Notes: generated by a model not told the origin, from the sequence alone. DNA of 64,000 bases from Liolophura sinensis (GCF_032854445.1 NC_088305.1:24709400-24773399); one strand, 5' to 3'; shown: positions 47,501-57,469, numbered from the stretch's first letter. Translations and numbers: made by a program.

Positions 47501-50500
47501 GTTGAGTATAAGATCCTGCGTGTTGAGTATGTGATCCTGTGTATTGTGTTAAGAATGCGATCCTGTGTATTGTGTGCTGAGTATCAGATCCTGTGTATTG
47601 TGTGTTGAGTATAAGATCCTGTGTGTTGTGTGTGTGCTGACGATTTTAACCAGCGTCAATTCGGTTATTACTACAAAAAACGGGTGTGTCAAGTTTATCC
47701 GTCAAAATTACTGCAAGATTGTTACATTGCACAATGAGTATACAGTTCTCTTGTGAATAAATCGGCGCAATGACCCAGGAGCCTCTCACCAATGCGGTCG
47801 CTCTGACTATATGTATATTTTAAGCGAAAAAATCTCTCAAGGAAACACATGTTCTAAAGTTGCTGCTAATGTTCTTGTCTTGTTCTTACAGGTGAAATGC
47901 CAATTAACCAAAGCAATCACGTCAGGGTCAATGCCAACCCGAAATCCATGCAGCTTTACTTTGATATGAACTTCTGTGATGAGGATCGGAAGATCACACA
48001 AGGAATCCTCAAGATACGACTGAAAGACAACACTAGTAAGCGCTTAACCACATCCTGACCTTTTATTGCAAAAGCGACAAATCGTTCCCCTAACAAACTG
48101 AACTCACATTGGGTATCTGTTTATCAGTTGCACTTTTCTGTTTCTGCGTAGCTTTGGGGAGCTTAGGTACAAATTCACTGAAACAAGAACAGCAGCCATT
48201 GTTCTGTTTTAGTTAGACATTATGCTCCTCGATGTCCCACTAGTTCTTCTGGAACTGTACGTCGTCAAATTTATCAGGTATCTGTCAAAGGTTGTTGGTT
48301 TCATCTGGACTGTTGACAGTTCCTTTCACACATAAACTTGGTTGTTAACGAGTTTAATGTTTTTCCTCTTGCAGATTTTCGCCGGCAGACTCGGAATATC
48401 GTTGACTCAAGGTTGGAAGTTCGTGTGTACCGATACCTGTCAACACGGAAAGCTAATGGAAGACGTAAGTGTCGTATGTTTAGATTCACTGCCAAGTTCA
48501 GCTGACATGATCTTCTGTGGCACTGTAAATAATATTCTGTTTTGTTGTGGCACGCAAAATGATTGGATATTAGTCCACTACACATGTACGCATTTTAGCA
48601 TTATATTATTATCATATTATTATTATTTAACAAAATGGACATTGCGTTTACTCTTTGTAAACAATACAAAGGCATCTTCCTTTTGTATATAATATTTGTA
48701 TCGAATGTCCCTTTGAGATGACCCCATTCAGCTAACGCCAGCAATTCAGGATAACTTTAGGAAGACTAAAATCTCAAGGATTACCACACGAAAGAGGAAT
48801 GCAAGCTGCGGTCCTGATAAATATCGGCTTAATCGGAGGACGTATACGCGTCAATACCGTTACATCCCGTAGATTCTCGTGTGAAAAGTGGATACTGAAC
48901 CTGGATCAAAATACATATTTTTGTAAGACTTGTATTTAGAACTTTTTAAAATTTCGTATTATTCAGCACTTTTTCCTTACATTACTGAAAACCGTTGACT
49001 GCTTCTTCCTTTTCATGTCATATCCATTACATCTATTTAAGCATGCCTCTCCCTCACATCTATTGTCTGTTATTTTAGCTCGGAAGGTGGTGGTTGACGC
49101 TAAAATCGTTTCCAGAACAGAAGAGAGATGGGTATTGTTAAATATCAAACCTGCATTAAAACACTGGCGTCGGATTCCGTCTGATAACTATGGACTCGAG
49201 ATTGTTGTGCGAAAAACGAACGAACAGCGTCTGGATGCAAATAAAATATTTGTTGGACTGAACTGCTCAGGCAGTGAGTAGCCTTTAGTTATGTCAGATT
49301 TATTGTGTGCATCAGATTGTTAAATTGTACTAAACATAGGAAGTGAAGATAATTAGCACCTTTTGCCACAGCTAACCACATTGATTTCCTGTTTCTCTCT
49401 TGTTACGAGCCCCTTGTGGCTATTTCAACTCCACTTTTTATACTGGGCTGGCGGAGTATCATAGCCACGCCACGGCCTGTGGAGAAACGCACACCGTTTC
49501 ACGCTGTATCCGAGAAGTCCTTTCTTAACGATGCCTGCAATTTTGGATGTTAAATATGAATTAAGCAACAGGGCGGAGTATGTGTTTCAGTTTATAATTT
49601 ATTATATGGCGGTACAAATTAATGTGTTGATACAAACGTTTTTCAAACGTATTCAATAGGAAAAAAGTATTTGCTATTCAGAGTTACAATTGTCTATGAT
49701 GAAAGTTCTCAGAATATCAGTCATTTACTTCACAGACGACACAAATCTGTGCCTCCCGGCTCGATCAGAAGAAGAAGCTCTGGGGGTTCCCCACGCCCTG
49801 CCGGATTCTGAGAACAGTCTGGCACCAAATCTTCACGTGGTGACTATGGAAAAAGAGTTCCTGCGGATGGAGTTTACGTTAGACAGGCGGAGACGTGAGG
49901 CGGAGGCGGAGGCGGAGGCGGAGGAATATCAACCTTGCTATAAACAACCACTGACTGTATCACTCTCAGGTAGGAATGCAAGGTGTTTACCCATGTTCAC
50001 TATGTCACTATTTGTATAGCAGGCCCTTCTCGTGCTCTCACTTCTCCTTCATATGTATCCATGAGGCTTCATGTTTCTTCCGTCACTGCCAGCACTAGGC
50101 AGGCTTGATCACAGGAAACTGAGCGAAGCACATGGGAATGCTTAAGGTTGGCCTCTTTACTTTCCGCCCTATCAGTAAGATTATTCCAGGTGTCTGAAGA
50201 AATCATCTTGTGTACAGTTTAGATATATTTGGATACATATGCATCCAATATTAATAGAAACAAACGTAGACACAGAATTTTTGATTTTTCTGATATCACT
50301 CAGTAAGAGATTGTCACAAGGAGAAAGGAGCGACATATAATGTGCCCAGAAGGCCCGTAATAAAGTACCGCCCTAGTCATGGTACCTGACAAACCGTCTG
50401 ACTTAGAGCCTCGGCCGACGAAGCAAGTGGTGAATGCTAGTGGGCAAATCTCATAGGTCAAGGTCGAATGGGTTGGGATGAGAAAATTGGTTAAATCAGT

Positions 50501-50802
50501 TGAGTGAGTGAGTGTTTGGGGTTTAACGTCGTACTTAACAATTTTTCAGTCATATGACGACAAAGGAATCCTTAGAATGCATGTAATGTGCCTCCTTGTT
50601 GGCTGCCCCCACCAGATCAGGTATACTGATACGGGTCAACCAGTTATCCCCTTAATGCTAAACTCCAAGCCAGGAAGTTACAAGTTCCTCTTTTTTAAGG
50701 CCTTAGGTGTGACGCGATCATAGGATTGATCCTGGATCTACCGCCACTGAAACAGACGCTCTGCCAACTGTGCTATCTGGACCGGTTATATGAAGAGTGA
50801 TC

Positions 50803-50833
<31 letters not shown>

Positions 50834-52111
50834 AATGATTATGAATAATATTATCATTGTGTCTGTTATTGTAGATCTTGGACGGGATAACTTAACATTT
50901 ACACCGAATGTTATAGAAGCAGGTTTCTGTGTCGGAAATTGCACCGCCGATGACCTTGAACTAGACAATAGATATGTAAGTATGTGCGGCAAATTTAGTA
51001 CCAAAATATGGAGTCAAATAATTACTTGTGTATTACGTGAGGCTTATCGCTGGAACACAAGGATCTGTAATAATGTTACAACAACTATAGTGTGAATTCA
51101 TGAAGTATCGATGATATCATACACATTTCTGTATAGCAGTCTGTACATAAATAGTGTATAAACTGCATTCCCAAGGCATAAAGTACACTCCTAAGGGATA
51201 AAGTACACTCCTAAGGGATGAAGTACACTCCTAAGGGATAAGGTACACTCCTGAAGGATAATGTACACCCCAAAGGTATAAACTACACTCCTAAGTGATA
51301 AGGTACACGCGTGAGGGATAAAGTACACTCCTAAGGTACAAGCTGCACTCCTAATGTATAAACTACACTCCTAAGGGACAAAGTACACCCCTAAGGTATG
51401 AACTGCACCCCTAAGGTATAAACTACCCTCATAAGGGATAAAGTACACTCCTAAGGTATAAACTGCACTCCTAAGGTATAAACTGCACTCTTAAGGTATA
51501 AACTACACTCCTAAGGTATAAAGCACACTAATAAGGGACAAGTACACCCATAAGGTATAAACTGCACTCCAGAGGCCAATGGCGATTTTAAAAGATGCAC
51601 TCCTGCTACTTTTCCATATTAGATGTATATATAAATGACTTATTTTGCACATGAACACACATTTCCAATATATCCCTCTTATTAAAGGTAATATACACAG
51701 GCCTACATGTTAAAGGAGGATCATACTCTTCTTCAAAGTGCTACCAATGAATGATATTACTGTTATCATAAAGCGGTAAATGCAATTCAAGTGATTGTTA
51801 CATGTTGTACTTTTGAATTATGGCCTGCACGAGTAGTGCAATAGTTTCATTCTCGTAGCCATCAATATGAACCAAAACTGTAAACTTTATTTACTAAGTT
51901 TAATTTCCATTTTAATGCAAAGAATTTTACAGCACAGACATGGAGCATCATTTTTCACTCATTGTAGTACTTTAAATTTCAGTGTAGTAGATGCGTACCT
52001 ACAAAGATGGGATCCTTGTTTTTGGCCTATAAGGACAGTCGTGGCAACGCAGGGTCAGGAAGTGTTAAAAATGTCGTCGTGGAGGAGTGTGGGCTATCGG
52101 ACAAGATGTAA
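41435..52111 (+). CDS. divergent TGF-beta superfamily ligand precursor, nine coding exons
   Basis: Gene-level entry. Exons: 41435-41589, 45785-45916, 46586-46779, 47892-48035, 48375-48464, 49079-49273, 49736-49969, 50875-50975 and 51983-52111. All junctions are GT-AG and every phase agrees, giving 1374 nt and 457 residues plus stop. The product is a secreted precursor: signal peptide, acidic N-terminal segment, TGF-beta propeptide (helical segment in exon 3, arm domain in exons 4-6 with LEVRVYRYL and WVLLNIKPALKHW), furin site RRRR in exon 7 and a C-terminal cystine-knot domain. The mature part has CYKQPLTVSLSDLG and FCVGNC, then CVPTKMGSL and VVVEECG, which are family hallmarks. It lacks the Cys directly before CVP (normally the dimer Cys) and the final Cys of the usual CGC. 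The stretch between GNC and CVP is about 12 residues shorter than usual. I cannot assign it to a named subfamily; the propeptide is loosely myostatin/activin-like. Confidence 0.88.
41786..41995 (+). mobile_element. SINE family A, nearly complete
   Basis: The copy starts in the head at CAATGACCCAGGGGCCTCTC and runs to ATTCTTGTGTACAGCGTAAA. The tail is short and mutated (ACATAAACAAATACATAAA). Confidence 0.87.
42946..43183. mobile_element. palindromic MITE, copy 3 (best preserved ends)
   Basis: The terminal inverted repeats TACACTCAAAAAATTAATCT and AGATTATTTTTTGAGTGTA match with one indel. Ends are TA-CACTC and GAGTG-TA, compatible with TA target duplication as in Tc1/mariner-type elements. No coding capacity. 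Confidence 0.85.
44512..44590 (-). mobile_element. tRNA-derived SINE head fragment
   Basis: On the - strand, TGGCTCTAGTGG resembles a pol III A box and GAGTTCGAATCC a B box, with the spacing of a tRNA. It has no intact cloverleaf, so it is a SINE head or tRNA relic, not a tRNA gene. Confidence 0.5.
45785..45916 (+). CDS. TGF-beta-like ligand exon 2: acidic pro-segment
   Basis: The acceptor TTCCCAG precedes 45785, and the first G completes a Pro codon. It reads VEGEEPARAGFSGWNRDQVL and then a very acidic stretch SETEDASSDEGESADRVTEE. Donor GTGAGA at 45917. The acceptor, donor and phase fit is strong; the sequence itself has no family motif. Confidence 0.8.
46283..46430 (+). mobile_element. 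SINE family B, partial
   Basis: Head and part of the body: GGGAGCGGTAGATCCAGGGT, ATCGAGTCACACCTAAAACC and GCTTGGCGTTCAGCATG. The 3' end is missing. It lies in intron 2. Confidence 0.8.
46586..46779 (+). CDS. TGF-beta-like ligand exon 3: propeptide helix
   Basis: The acceptor CGGTTGCAG precedes 46586. The exon reads LKLLRIAEIQYHILQALGIS, the amphipathic helix found at the start of TGF-beta family propeptides, then PKLSEDEELRLISTLNRTRP. Donor GTGAGT at 46780 splits a Cys codon. Confidence 0.87.
46780..47640 (+). repeat. minisatellite beginning at a splice donor, 49-bp higher-order unit
   Basis: GTGTGTTGAGTATGAGATCC and TGTGTATTGTGTGTTGTGTA modules repeat for 860 bp; in the centre the period is 49 bp (GAGATCC at 47196 and 47245). 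The first unit is the exon 3 donor itself (GTGAGTATGAAATCC). Confidence 0.92.
47761..47806 (+). mobile_element. SINE family A, 5' head fragment
   Basis: CGGCGCAATGACCCAGGAGC and CTCTCACCAATGCGGTCGCT, then it stops. A head-only fragment is unusual, because most truncated copies here lack the head. Confidence 0.8.
47892..48035 (+). CDS. TGF-beta-like ligand exon 4: propeptide arm domain
   Basis: The acceptor GTTCTTACAG precedes 47892. The exon reads VNANPKSMQLYFDMNF, then DRKITQGILKIRLKDNT, a beta-rich segment matching the start of the propeptide arm domain. Donor GTAAGC at 48036. Confidence 0.88.
48036..49078 (+). other. introns 4 and 5 flanking exon 5
   Basis: Apart from exon 5 (48375-48464) nothing is recognised in this stretch. 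Confidence 0.6.
48375..48464 (+). CDS. TGF-beta-like ligand exon 5: propeptide arm domain
   Basis: The acceptor CTCTTGCAG precedes 48375. The exon reads NFRRQTRNIVDSRLEVRVYR then YLSTRKANGR. LEVRVYRYL is typical of family propeptides. Donor GTAAGT at 48465. Confidence 0.88.
49079..49273 (+). CDS. TGF-beta-like ligand exon 6: propeptide arm domain
   Basis: The acceptor TATTTTAG precedes 49079. The exon reads VVVDAKIVSRTEERWVLLNI, then KPALKHWRRIPSDNYGLEIV, closely following the W-x-x-x-D/N-V...W...P-x-x-N-x-G-L-E-I pattern of activin/myostatin-type propeptides. Donor GTGAGT at 49274. Confidence 0.9.
49736..49969 (+). CDS. TGF-beta-like ligand exon 7: cleavage site and start of mature domain
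   Basis: The acceptor TTCACAG precedes 49736. The exon runs DDTNLCLPARSEEEA to MEFTLDRRRR, a furin-type site, then an (EA)n run encoded by a GAGGCG hexanucleotide repeat at about 49900-49922, then YQPCYKQPLTVSLS, the first knot cysteine and finger 1. Donor GTAGGA at 49970 splits the Asp codon of DLG. Confidence 0.88.
49970..50874 (+). other. TGF-beta-like gene intron 7
   Basis: Contains a family B SINE (50500-50787) and an (ATT)n microsatellite at about 50803-50823. Nothing else is seen. Confidence 0.75.
50500..50787 (-). mobile_element. SINE family B, full length with internal deletion
   Basis: GAGTGAGTGAGTGTTTGGGG, TTAACGTCGTACTTAACAAT at the left and CTCTGCCAACTGTGCTATCT at the right (tRNA-like head). 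About 50 bp of body found in other copies is absent. Confidence 0.9.
50875..50975 (+). CDS. TGF-beta-like ligand exon 8: finger 1 and CxxxC
   Basis: The acceptor TTATTGTAG precedes 50875. The exon reads DLGRDNLTFTPNVIEAGFCV then GNCTADDLELDNRY. The spacing of 28 residues from the first Cys to FC equals that of BMPs. The DLGW and W-I-I-A-P tryptophans are replaced (DLGR, LTFTP). Perfect donor GTAAGT at 50976. Confidence 0.88.
50976..51982 (+). other. TGF-beta-like gene intron 8
   Basis: Contains a 20-bp minisatellite at 51165-51575. I looked for a further exon encoding the missing wrist-helix segment and found none with splice sites and matching phase. Confidence 0.7.
51165..51575 (+). repeat. 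minisatellite, about 20-bp unit, about 20 copies
   Basis: The unit is ACTCCTAAGGGATAAAGTAC, with GGTATAAACTGC variants. Confidence 0.93.
51983..52111 (+). CDS. TGF-beta-like ligand exon 9 (terminal): finger 2
   Basis: The acceptor TTAAATTTCAG precedes 51983. The exon reads CSRCVPTKMGSLFLAYKDSR, then GSVKNVVVEECGLSDKM and TAA at 52109-52111. CVPTK and VVVEECG are clear finger 2 motifs, but the usual CC is RC and the last Cys of CGC is Leu. An AATAAA lies at 52128-52133. The overlapping open frame 51867-52139 is a different, wrong frame. Confidence 0.88.
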   Translation, partial: CSRCVPTKMGSLFLAYKDSRGNAGSGSVKNVVVEECGLSDKM

Positions 52112-53351
52112 AGCGCGTGACCGGAAGAATAAACTTTGAGAGGACAGGGGTGTACCACATGCAAATTGTAGTCCTTGAGTATCTGGTCGGCTGTTTTGAT
52201 TAAAACTTCAAGACGTCTCGCAAATTATCAGGTTATCTCGCGTTAATCCGGTCAGTCAAACTCCATATCGCTTAAGAAGTTGAACGTTTAAAGGTGTGTA
52301 CAAAAAGATGACGAATTGTTGGTTCTATGTGGGTTTAATTTTATCTCGAAATATTGCCAAATATTTTTTGAGACTACAAACTAAGTACAACCTACAAAGT
52401 TTTCGATTGCTCTAGCTGTAATAGAAAAGGAGACACTACATTGTGGTAGGCACCGGATGAAGGGATGTAACTCGTGATCAAGATACTGAAATTTAATTCA
52501 CGCTTGTCCACTCTACCTCGATGTAATATATTACGAAAATGGTGTACTTGGCATGTGTATTTCATTCGTCAGTATTTGTATATATATTTAGAAGAATAAG
52601 GTGTAACCATAAGTTTATTATTATTATTGTGTGTGATGAAATTTCTTGCTTCAATATTCAATCGCCTGTCTTGAAAAGCTCGGATTTCTGATATCTGCCC
52701 TCTCTGGAACAAAGGACAGAAGAAAATCAGTTTTTAAAGAGAGTGTAATTTCATGTCACTTAATAATAGGAGGTGAAAGTGTGCTCATAACGTAATCTAG
52801 CAAGTTCGGAGAGGGACTTTAAAGGCGACATTGTGTGTAACGTGTGTGTTTTAAATTCAAACGTATTGGGTGTAAATATACAATGTCAACTTTGAGAGAA
52901 CTCTCTCTACAAGAAAGGGAAAAAAAGAGATATTTCATAAAATAAGAGAAAGTGAACACAATCTCTTTGATACAAATATATTCATATTTTGTTGTGCAAC
53001 GTTTTTTCTACAAAAATGACTGACTGATATCGAGTTCTTATCTCATATATGTAGCACATAACGAAATTTTCCCCTTTTGTTTTGAGCTGGTTGTCCCTGA
53101 GTTCTGCTAGCGTGAGTTGTCTCCCATGTATCTGTGGTTCATTTGTGAAAATGAAGATATTTTGTTGCAGTGCAACTTCATTGTCATTTTATATAAAAGA
53201 AAATGAACTGAAACAGAAATTCCGTCTTATTTCTTGAATTCATCGAAAGTGGAACGTTGTTCGCCTTAAACAAACAGTCACAAGTATTTTCACTTCAGAC
53301 GTATTTGATACATTTACATGCAATTACTTGATAGGTGTAATCTTTCTCAGT
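52112..53351. other. 3' UTR and intergenic DNA after the TGF-beta-like gene
   Basis: Starts with the AATAAA at 52128. Otherwise AT-rich single-copy-looking DNA with nothing recognised. Confidence 0.6.
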
Positions 53352-53592
53352 GGGCCTCCTTGGCCGAGAGGCTAGTACGCCAGCGCGGCGCAATGACCCA
53401 GGAGCCTCTCATCAATGCGGTCGCTGTGAGTTCTGCTCACTGGCTTCCTCTCCGGCCGTAAGTGGGAAGTCTTTCAGCAGCCTGCGAATGGTCGCGAGTT
53501 TCCTCCTGAATTTCCTCCATAATGCTGGCCACGGTCGAATAAGTGAGACATTCTTGAGTACGGCATAAAACACCAGTCAAATAAGTGAACAA
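53352..53592 (+). mobile_element. SINE family A, full length
   Basis: GGGCCTCCTTGGCCGAGAGG through ACATTCTTGAGTACGGCATA. Similar but not identical AATCTTTCTCA / AATCTCTTTCA stretches flank it, possibly a decayed target duplication. Confidence 0.89.
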
Positions 53593-54284
53593 ATAATCTC
53601 TTTCACGTATTTGACGGTGTTCAGAATTATTGGCTGTGGACGCCGAAGAAAACAAGCACTATTCGGTAGGTACCCAACAAACAGGACGTGATATGCCAAA
53701 CAATATCTATTGTTCCTTCGGGCAGCATTGAACACCCCAAACCACCCACCCCTTGTTTTGGAACCTTTATTTTGTCCTTAAGACACCTCTACTAAAGTAC
53801 AGATTTCTAAACCTTATATCTTTATTCACTGGGTAAGCAATAACAATGCTCCTGAAATCATAATATCATGATCAGAGTGTCCGTAATAAACCAGCGGTGT
53901 TTGCCAGCTACCAGAGAATCTCCTGATTTACAGCCGAAGCGGATACAGCGAGAGGTGGAGTGGAACCCTCGCCTTCAATGCTCAAGTGAACCCATTGGCC
54001 CCAATCAAACATTTTATTAAAGTGTTTCACTAAAATATTAAATAATCAATAATTAATTATGTATATACAAAGGCAGGCAGTTTATGAGTATAGGAATTGG
54101 GAATGCCTGGAAACCACTGCTATTTGGCAAGTAACTGATGCGCTTTTCCGGCTGTGACGCTCAGACATGCAGGCCCAGCTCAAAGTGTACACTATGCTGC
54201 TGAAAAGAAAAGATTTACAACAAACATCCGGTAAGACTACGTAAATGGCCATACTAGCGGTGTTTACCGGTTGCCACCAGTAAC

Positions 54285-54440
54285 CGGCGGTTAGCACGCC
54301 AGCACGGCGCAATGACCAAGGAGCCTCTCCCCAATGCGGTCGCTGCGAGTCCAAGTCCCGTTCTGTCTGGATTCCTCTCCGGCTGTACGTGTGAAGATCT
54401 GTGAGCAATACAATATGCGTGGTTCCCTGCCAGAAAAAGT
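54285..54440 (+). mobile_element. SINE family A, 5' half
   Basis: Head and first part of the body (GCACGGCGCAATGACCAAGG, TCTCCGGCTGTACGTGTG). The 3' domain is missing. Confidence 0.82.
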
Positions 54441-54529
54441 CTTGTGTCAAAGGGTAAATGACCGGAGCGACATCTCATTGGTAAGGCTCTGCCAATGAAT
54501 CACAGCACACAAAACACACTTGCCTTGTT

Positions 54530-55323
54530 TTAATTCAACACAGGAAAGTGTTAGCGCACCCCAACACAAACGTGAGCTAAATAAATGTGAAGTACACATG
54601 TTTGTGTTACAAACACAAGATAGAGTTGTTTTATTGGATAGAGCACAAGATTGTGTTTATACAGCACAACCGTTTTTTGTTAGATGCTAGTATATTTATT
54701 TTATTTATTTGATTGGTGTTTTACGCCGTACTCAAGAATATTTCACTTATACCACGGCGGCCAGCGTTATGGTGGAAGAAAACCGGGCAGAGCCTGGGGA
54801 AAACCCACGACCATGCGCAGGTTGCTGACAGACCTTCCCATTTACGGCCGGAGAGGAAACCACCATGTGCTGGACTTGAACTCACGCCGACCACATTGGT
54901 GAGAGGCTTCTGTGTCATTTTGCTGCGCTAGCGCGCTAACCAACTGAGCCATGGAGGCCCCCTTTTTGGTATATTACGGACTTGCTGGTGCCGTTATCTT
55001 TGGGACTGACGCTACATTTCTATGAAAATACTTAATCTTGAATAAGGGGATGATTTATTTCTAGGAAAAGACATGTATTAAATTATATTTTTAAAGTATA
55101 CTATTTTATATCTTTTTATAGGAATTGATTAGCAGTTAAAACTTTTTTTAACCTAATGATTACAGTGTTCGCCTCAAAGTCGGGGGACCCGGGTCAAACC
55201 CGGGTAGGATCACACCAAAGATTTGAAAATGGAATCAGGACTGGCTGGCCCGGTGTCAATGTAATGCGACAGGGTGGGGTGTCACGTCTGGTGTCTTTAG
55301 CATAATACTTCAGCAGCAGGTCA
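54530..55323 (+). repeat. dispersed repeat copy 1 (interrupted by a SINE)
   Basis: Shares AAGTACACATGTTTGTGTTA, TATTACGGACT-GCTGGT, AGTATACTATTTTATATC and AGTCGGGGGACCC with 63541-64000. The right part is a tRNA-related SINE-like module (family C: CGGGTCAAACCCGGGTAGG, TTTAGCATAATACTTCAG). A family A SINE (54697-54961) sits inside. Confidence 0.85.
54697..54961 (-). mobile_element. SINE family A, full length, nested in dispersed repeat
   Basis: TTTGATTGGTGTTTTACGCC to AACTGAGCCATGGAGGCCCC. A 7-bp repeat GTATATT at 54690-54696 and 54969-54975 may be its target duplication. The other repeat copy at 63690 has no SINE at the matching point. Confidence 0.92.
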
Positions 55324-55948
55324 GTCGGTCAGCTTATAAAACCCAGGGATCCTACCTGTGCGCTCTCCATAAAGGTAAGGAGATCTTAGACCCTCGAAAA
55401 AATTTACGGTCGCTGAACAAAGGAGCCGTGTTTGCTTGACTGGGAAGTGTCGGTTTTTGAGGGAGGTGACAACTACTCTGAAGAAGGGATGGGAGTGAGA
55501 AGTCATAATTTTATTTGGGGTTAACTCTTATATTAATTTTGGGTGCATGTTTTCTGTAATTTCGGTAACGATTACAGCAAGTTTCTTCAAAGTCATTATC
55601 GGTGTGGCGTGTATTCTCTCTGTGTGTCTCCAAGTGTCTGTGGCGGGTAACTCCTGTTCTTGGGACCCGGTTTTCTCGTGTTTCCTGACAAACTTAGTCA
55701 GAGACGGCTATTTACACTGCCGTTCCATTACACATCAATACTAAAAGTTTTCACTGAAGTACAGTGTAGATGGATTTTTTTTAATGAGATCCAGTTGTAC
55801 TTGTGGTTACTGTTTCAAGCGCGCAGAAGTAAAGAACGGTGTACTTTACGCTTCCTTTGCAGAGGAAATTATCTACTATGCAGGGCATGTAACTCTGGCG
55901 TGGGGTTTGTCAAGTGAAATACAGCAGATGTTGACAGCCGTGATCATA

Positions 55949-56061
55949 AATATAATTTCTCTCGGTTGAGGGACGAATTGGAGAGAAATTATGTTCTCTT
56001 GATGTTCGGCGTGGTTCGTACCAGGCGCCTTGGAAGGACTTTATAAAGGCCTGATAAGGCG
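55949..56061 (+). repeat. split direct repeat A1
   Basis: Matches A2 (59670-59785) at about 80 percent over 115 bp: GAGGGACGAATT-GAGAGAAA, TTATGTTCTCTTGATGT and CTTGATAAGGCTCTAAT-type ends. Contains an inverted TAATTTCTCTC / GAGAGAAATTA pair. Confidence 0.8.
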
Positions 56062-56149
56062 CTAATGGTCGATCAGTAGGGTAGTTTTCGCCATATTTGG
56101 ACCTACAATTCATTTAGTTCTTAATCTCGACAGTGATGTAGGCTGGATC

Positions 56150-57460
56150 TGATGACAACGTAAAATCTCCACTACATGTGATTCTTCAGCAGATCGAGAA
56201 CAAAAAGGTTGAATTTTTTGACCACAAGGTGCATGAACTGAGGAAAGACATTTAACAGTCAGTGGCTTTTTGGCTGAAGTAAATGGGCTAAAGAAAGTCC
56301 ATGATTATGACTGGAAGAAACAAGGCAACAAAATCCAAGTCCAACTCAATAATGAAGTAATCAGTTCCTTGGCGGAGGGGGGGGGGGGGGGGTGGTGGTG
56401 TCGGGCGCTCTATTCAGGAAACCTTGACCAGGCCAGGTCTCTGTTCCAGAGCGCGATTGACAATTTGAAACAGTAAAACAAGCTGATCAAAATCACGGAT
56501 TCGTCTGAATGAGGCAGGCAGACAGTTGCGGGGAACGAAGGTAATCCGATAGCGAGCGATTCGGAGAACGAGAAGAAGATCAGCCAAACCGAAACTCAAT
56601 CCTTGAAGAAGTGAAAGGTACGAAAGGCAAAGAGGTCTGCACATCACGAAGGGATCAAAGGGCAATACCAGCCCCTTTCATCGGCCGGGTGGCAGTTCGA
56701 CGCCCTTTCTGCTCAGCCAGATGTACCTGGGCACACAGCTACGTTACCAGATCACACCAGCCCTGTTATCGGTCGGTTATGGGTGGCAGTTCGACGCCCT
56801 TTCTGCTCAGCCAGATGTACCTGGGCACACAGCCACGTTACCAGATCACACCAGCCCTGTTATCGGTCGGTTATGGGTGGCAGCTCGACGGCCTTTCTGC
56901 TCAGCCAGATGTACCTGGGCACACAGCTACGTTACCAGATCACACCAGCCCTGTTATCGGCCGGTTATGGGTGGCAGTTCGACGCCCTTTCTGCTCAGCC
57001 AGATGTACCTGGGCACACAGCTACGTTACCAGATCACACCAGCCCTGTTATCGGCCGGTTATGGGTGGCAGCTCGACGGCCTTTCTGCTCAGCCAGATGT
57101 ACCTGGGCACACAGCTACGTTACCAGATCACAGCCGTTGTTGGGACACAGCAGAGATTTGTTCCTCCCCAGGCCTCAAGACCGACTTGGGAGGGAGGGGG
57201 GGGGGGGGGGTCCGTTAGATGCAGGGAATTTATGCACTTCCGGAGAAACTGCCCTTACCTCAAACGTACAGCGACCGGGAATGGAGTCTGTGAAAACACG
57301 AAGTCAAACTGAAGGCCACACGGGAAGAACAGAAATTGACTGTGACGTGGATTTGACAGATGAGTATTGTCATGACTTTTCTGATGTTTGTGTGTGTGGT
57401 GAAGAGCTGACTGTCGTCAGTGAATCAAGTGACACAGCAGATGAAGATCTCACCTAAGAT
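56150..57460 (+). pseudogene. gag-like region of the tyrosine-recombinase retrotransposon (broken)
   Basis: Fragments in shifting frames: KKVEFFDHKVHELRKDI, then YDWKKQGNKIQVQLNNEVIS, NKLIKITDSSE, NPIASDSENEKKI and, near 57215-57255, RCREFMHFRRNCP, a decayed CCHC zinc knuckle whose first Cys is lost. The order and wording match gag proteins of DIRS-like metazoan elements as I remember them. Poly-G runs near 56379-56392 and 57192-57210 coincide with frame changes. A 94-bp tandem array (56687-57131) has expanded in the middle. Confidence 0.65.
56687..57131 (+). repeat. tandem repeat, 94-bp unit, 4.7 copies
   Basis: The units start GGCAGTTCGACGCCCTTTCT or GGCAGCTCGACGGCC and occur at 56691, 56785, 56879, 56973 and 57067. 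Two subtypes alternate in part. Because 94 is not a multiple of three, the open frames rotate through all three readings of the same DNA. Confidence 0.95.
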
Positions 57461-57469
57461 TACTTTGAA

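Noticed and set aside
50976..51095. Read-through of TGF-beta-like exon 8 adding two cysteines before a stop
   Set aside because: A perfect GTAAGT donor at 50976 and the in-phase terminal exon at 51983 carrying CVPTK and EECG explain the gene better. It could still be a rare retained-intron form.
51933..51982. Earlier acceptor (TTTTACAG before 51933) for the terminal TGF-beta-like exon
   Set aside because: In the frame needed for CVPTK it meets a TAG at about 51965, so the acceptor at 51982 is required.
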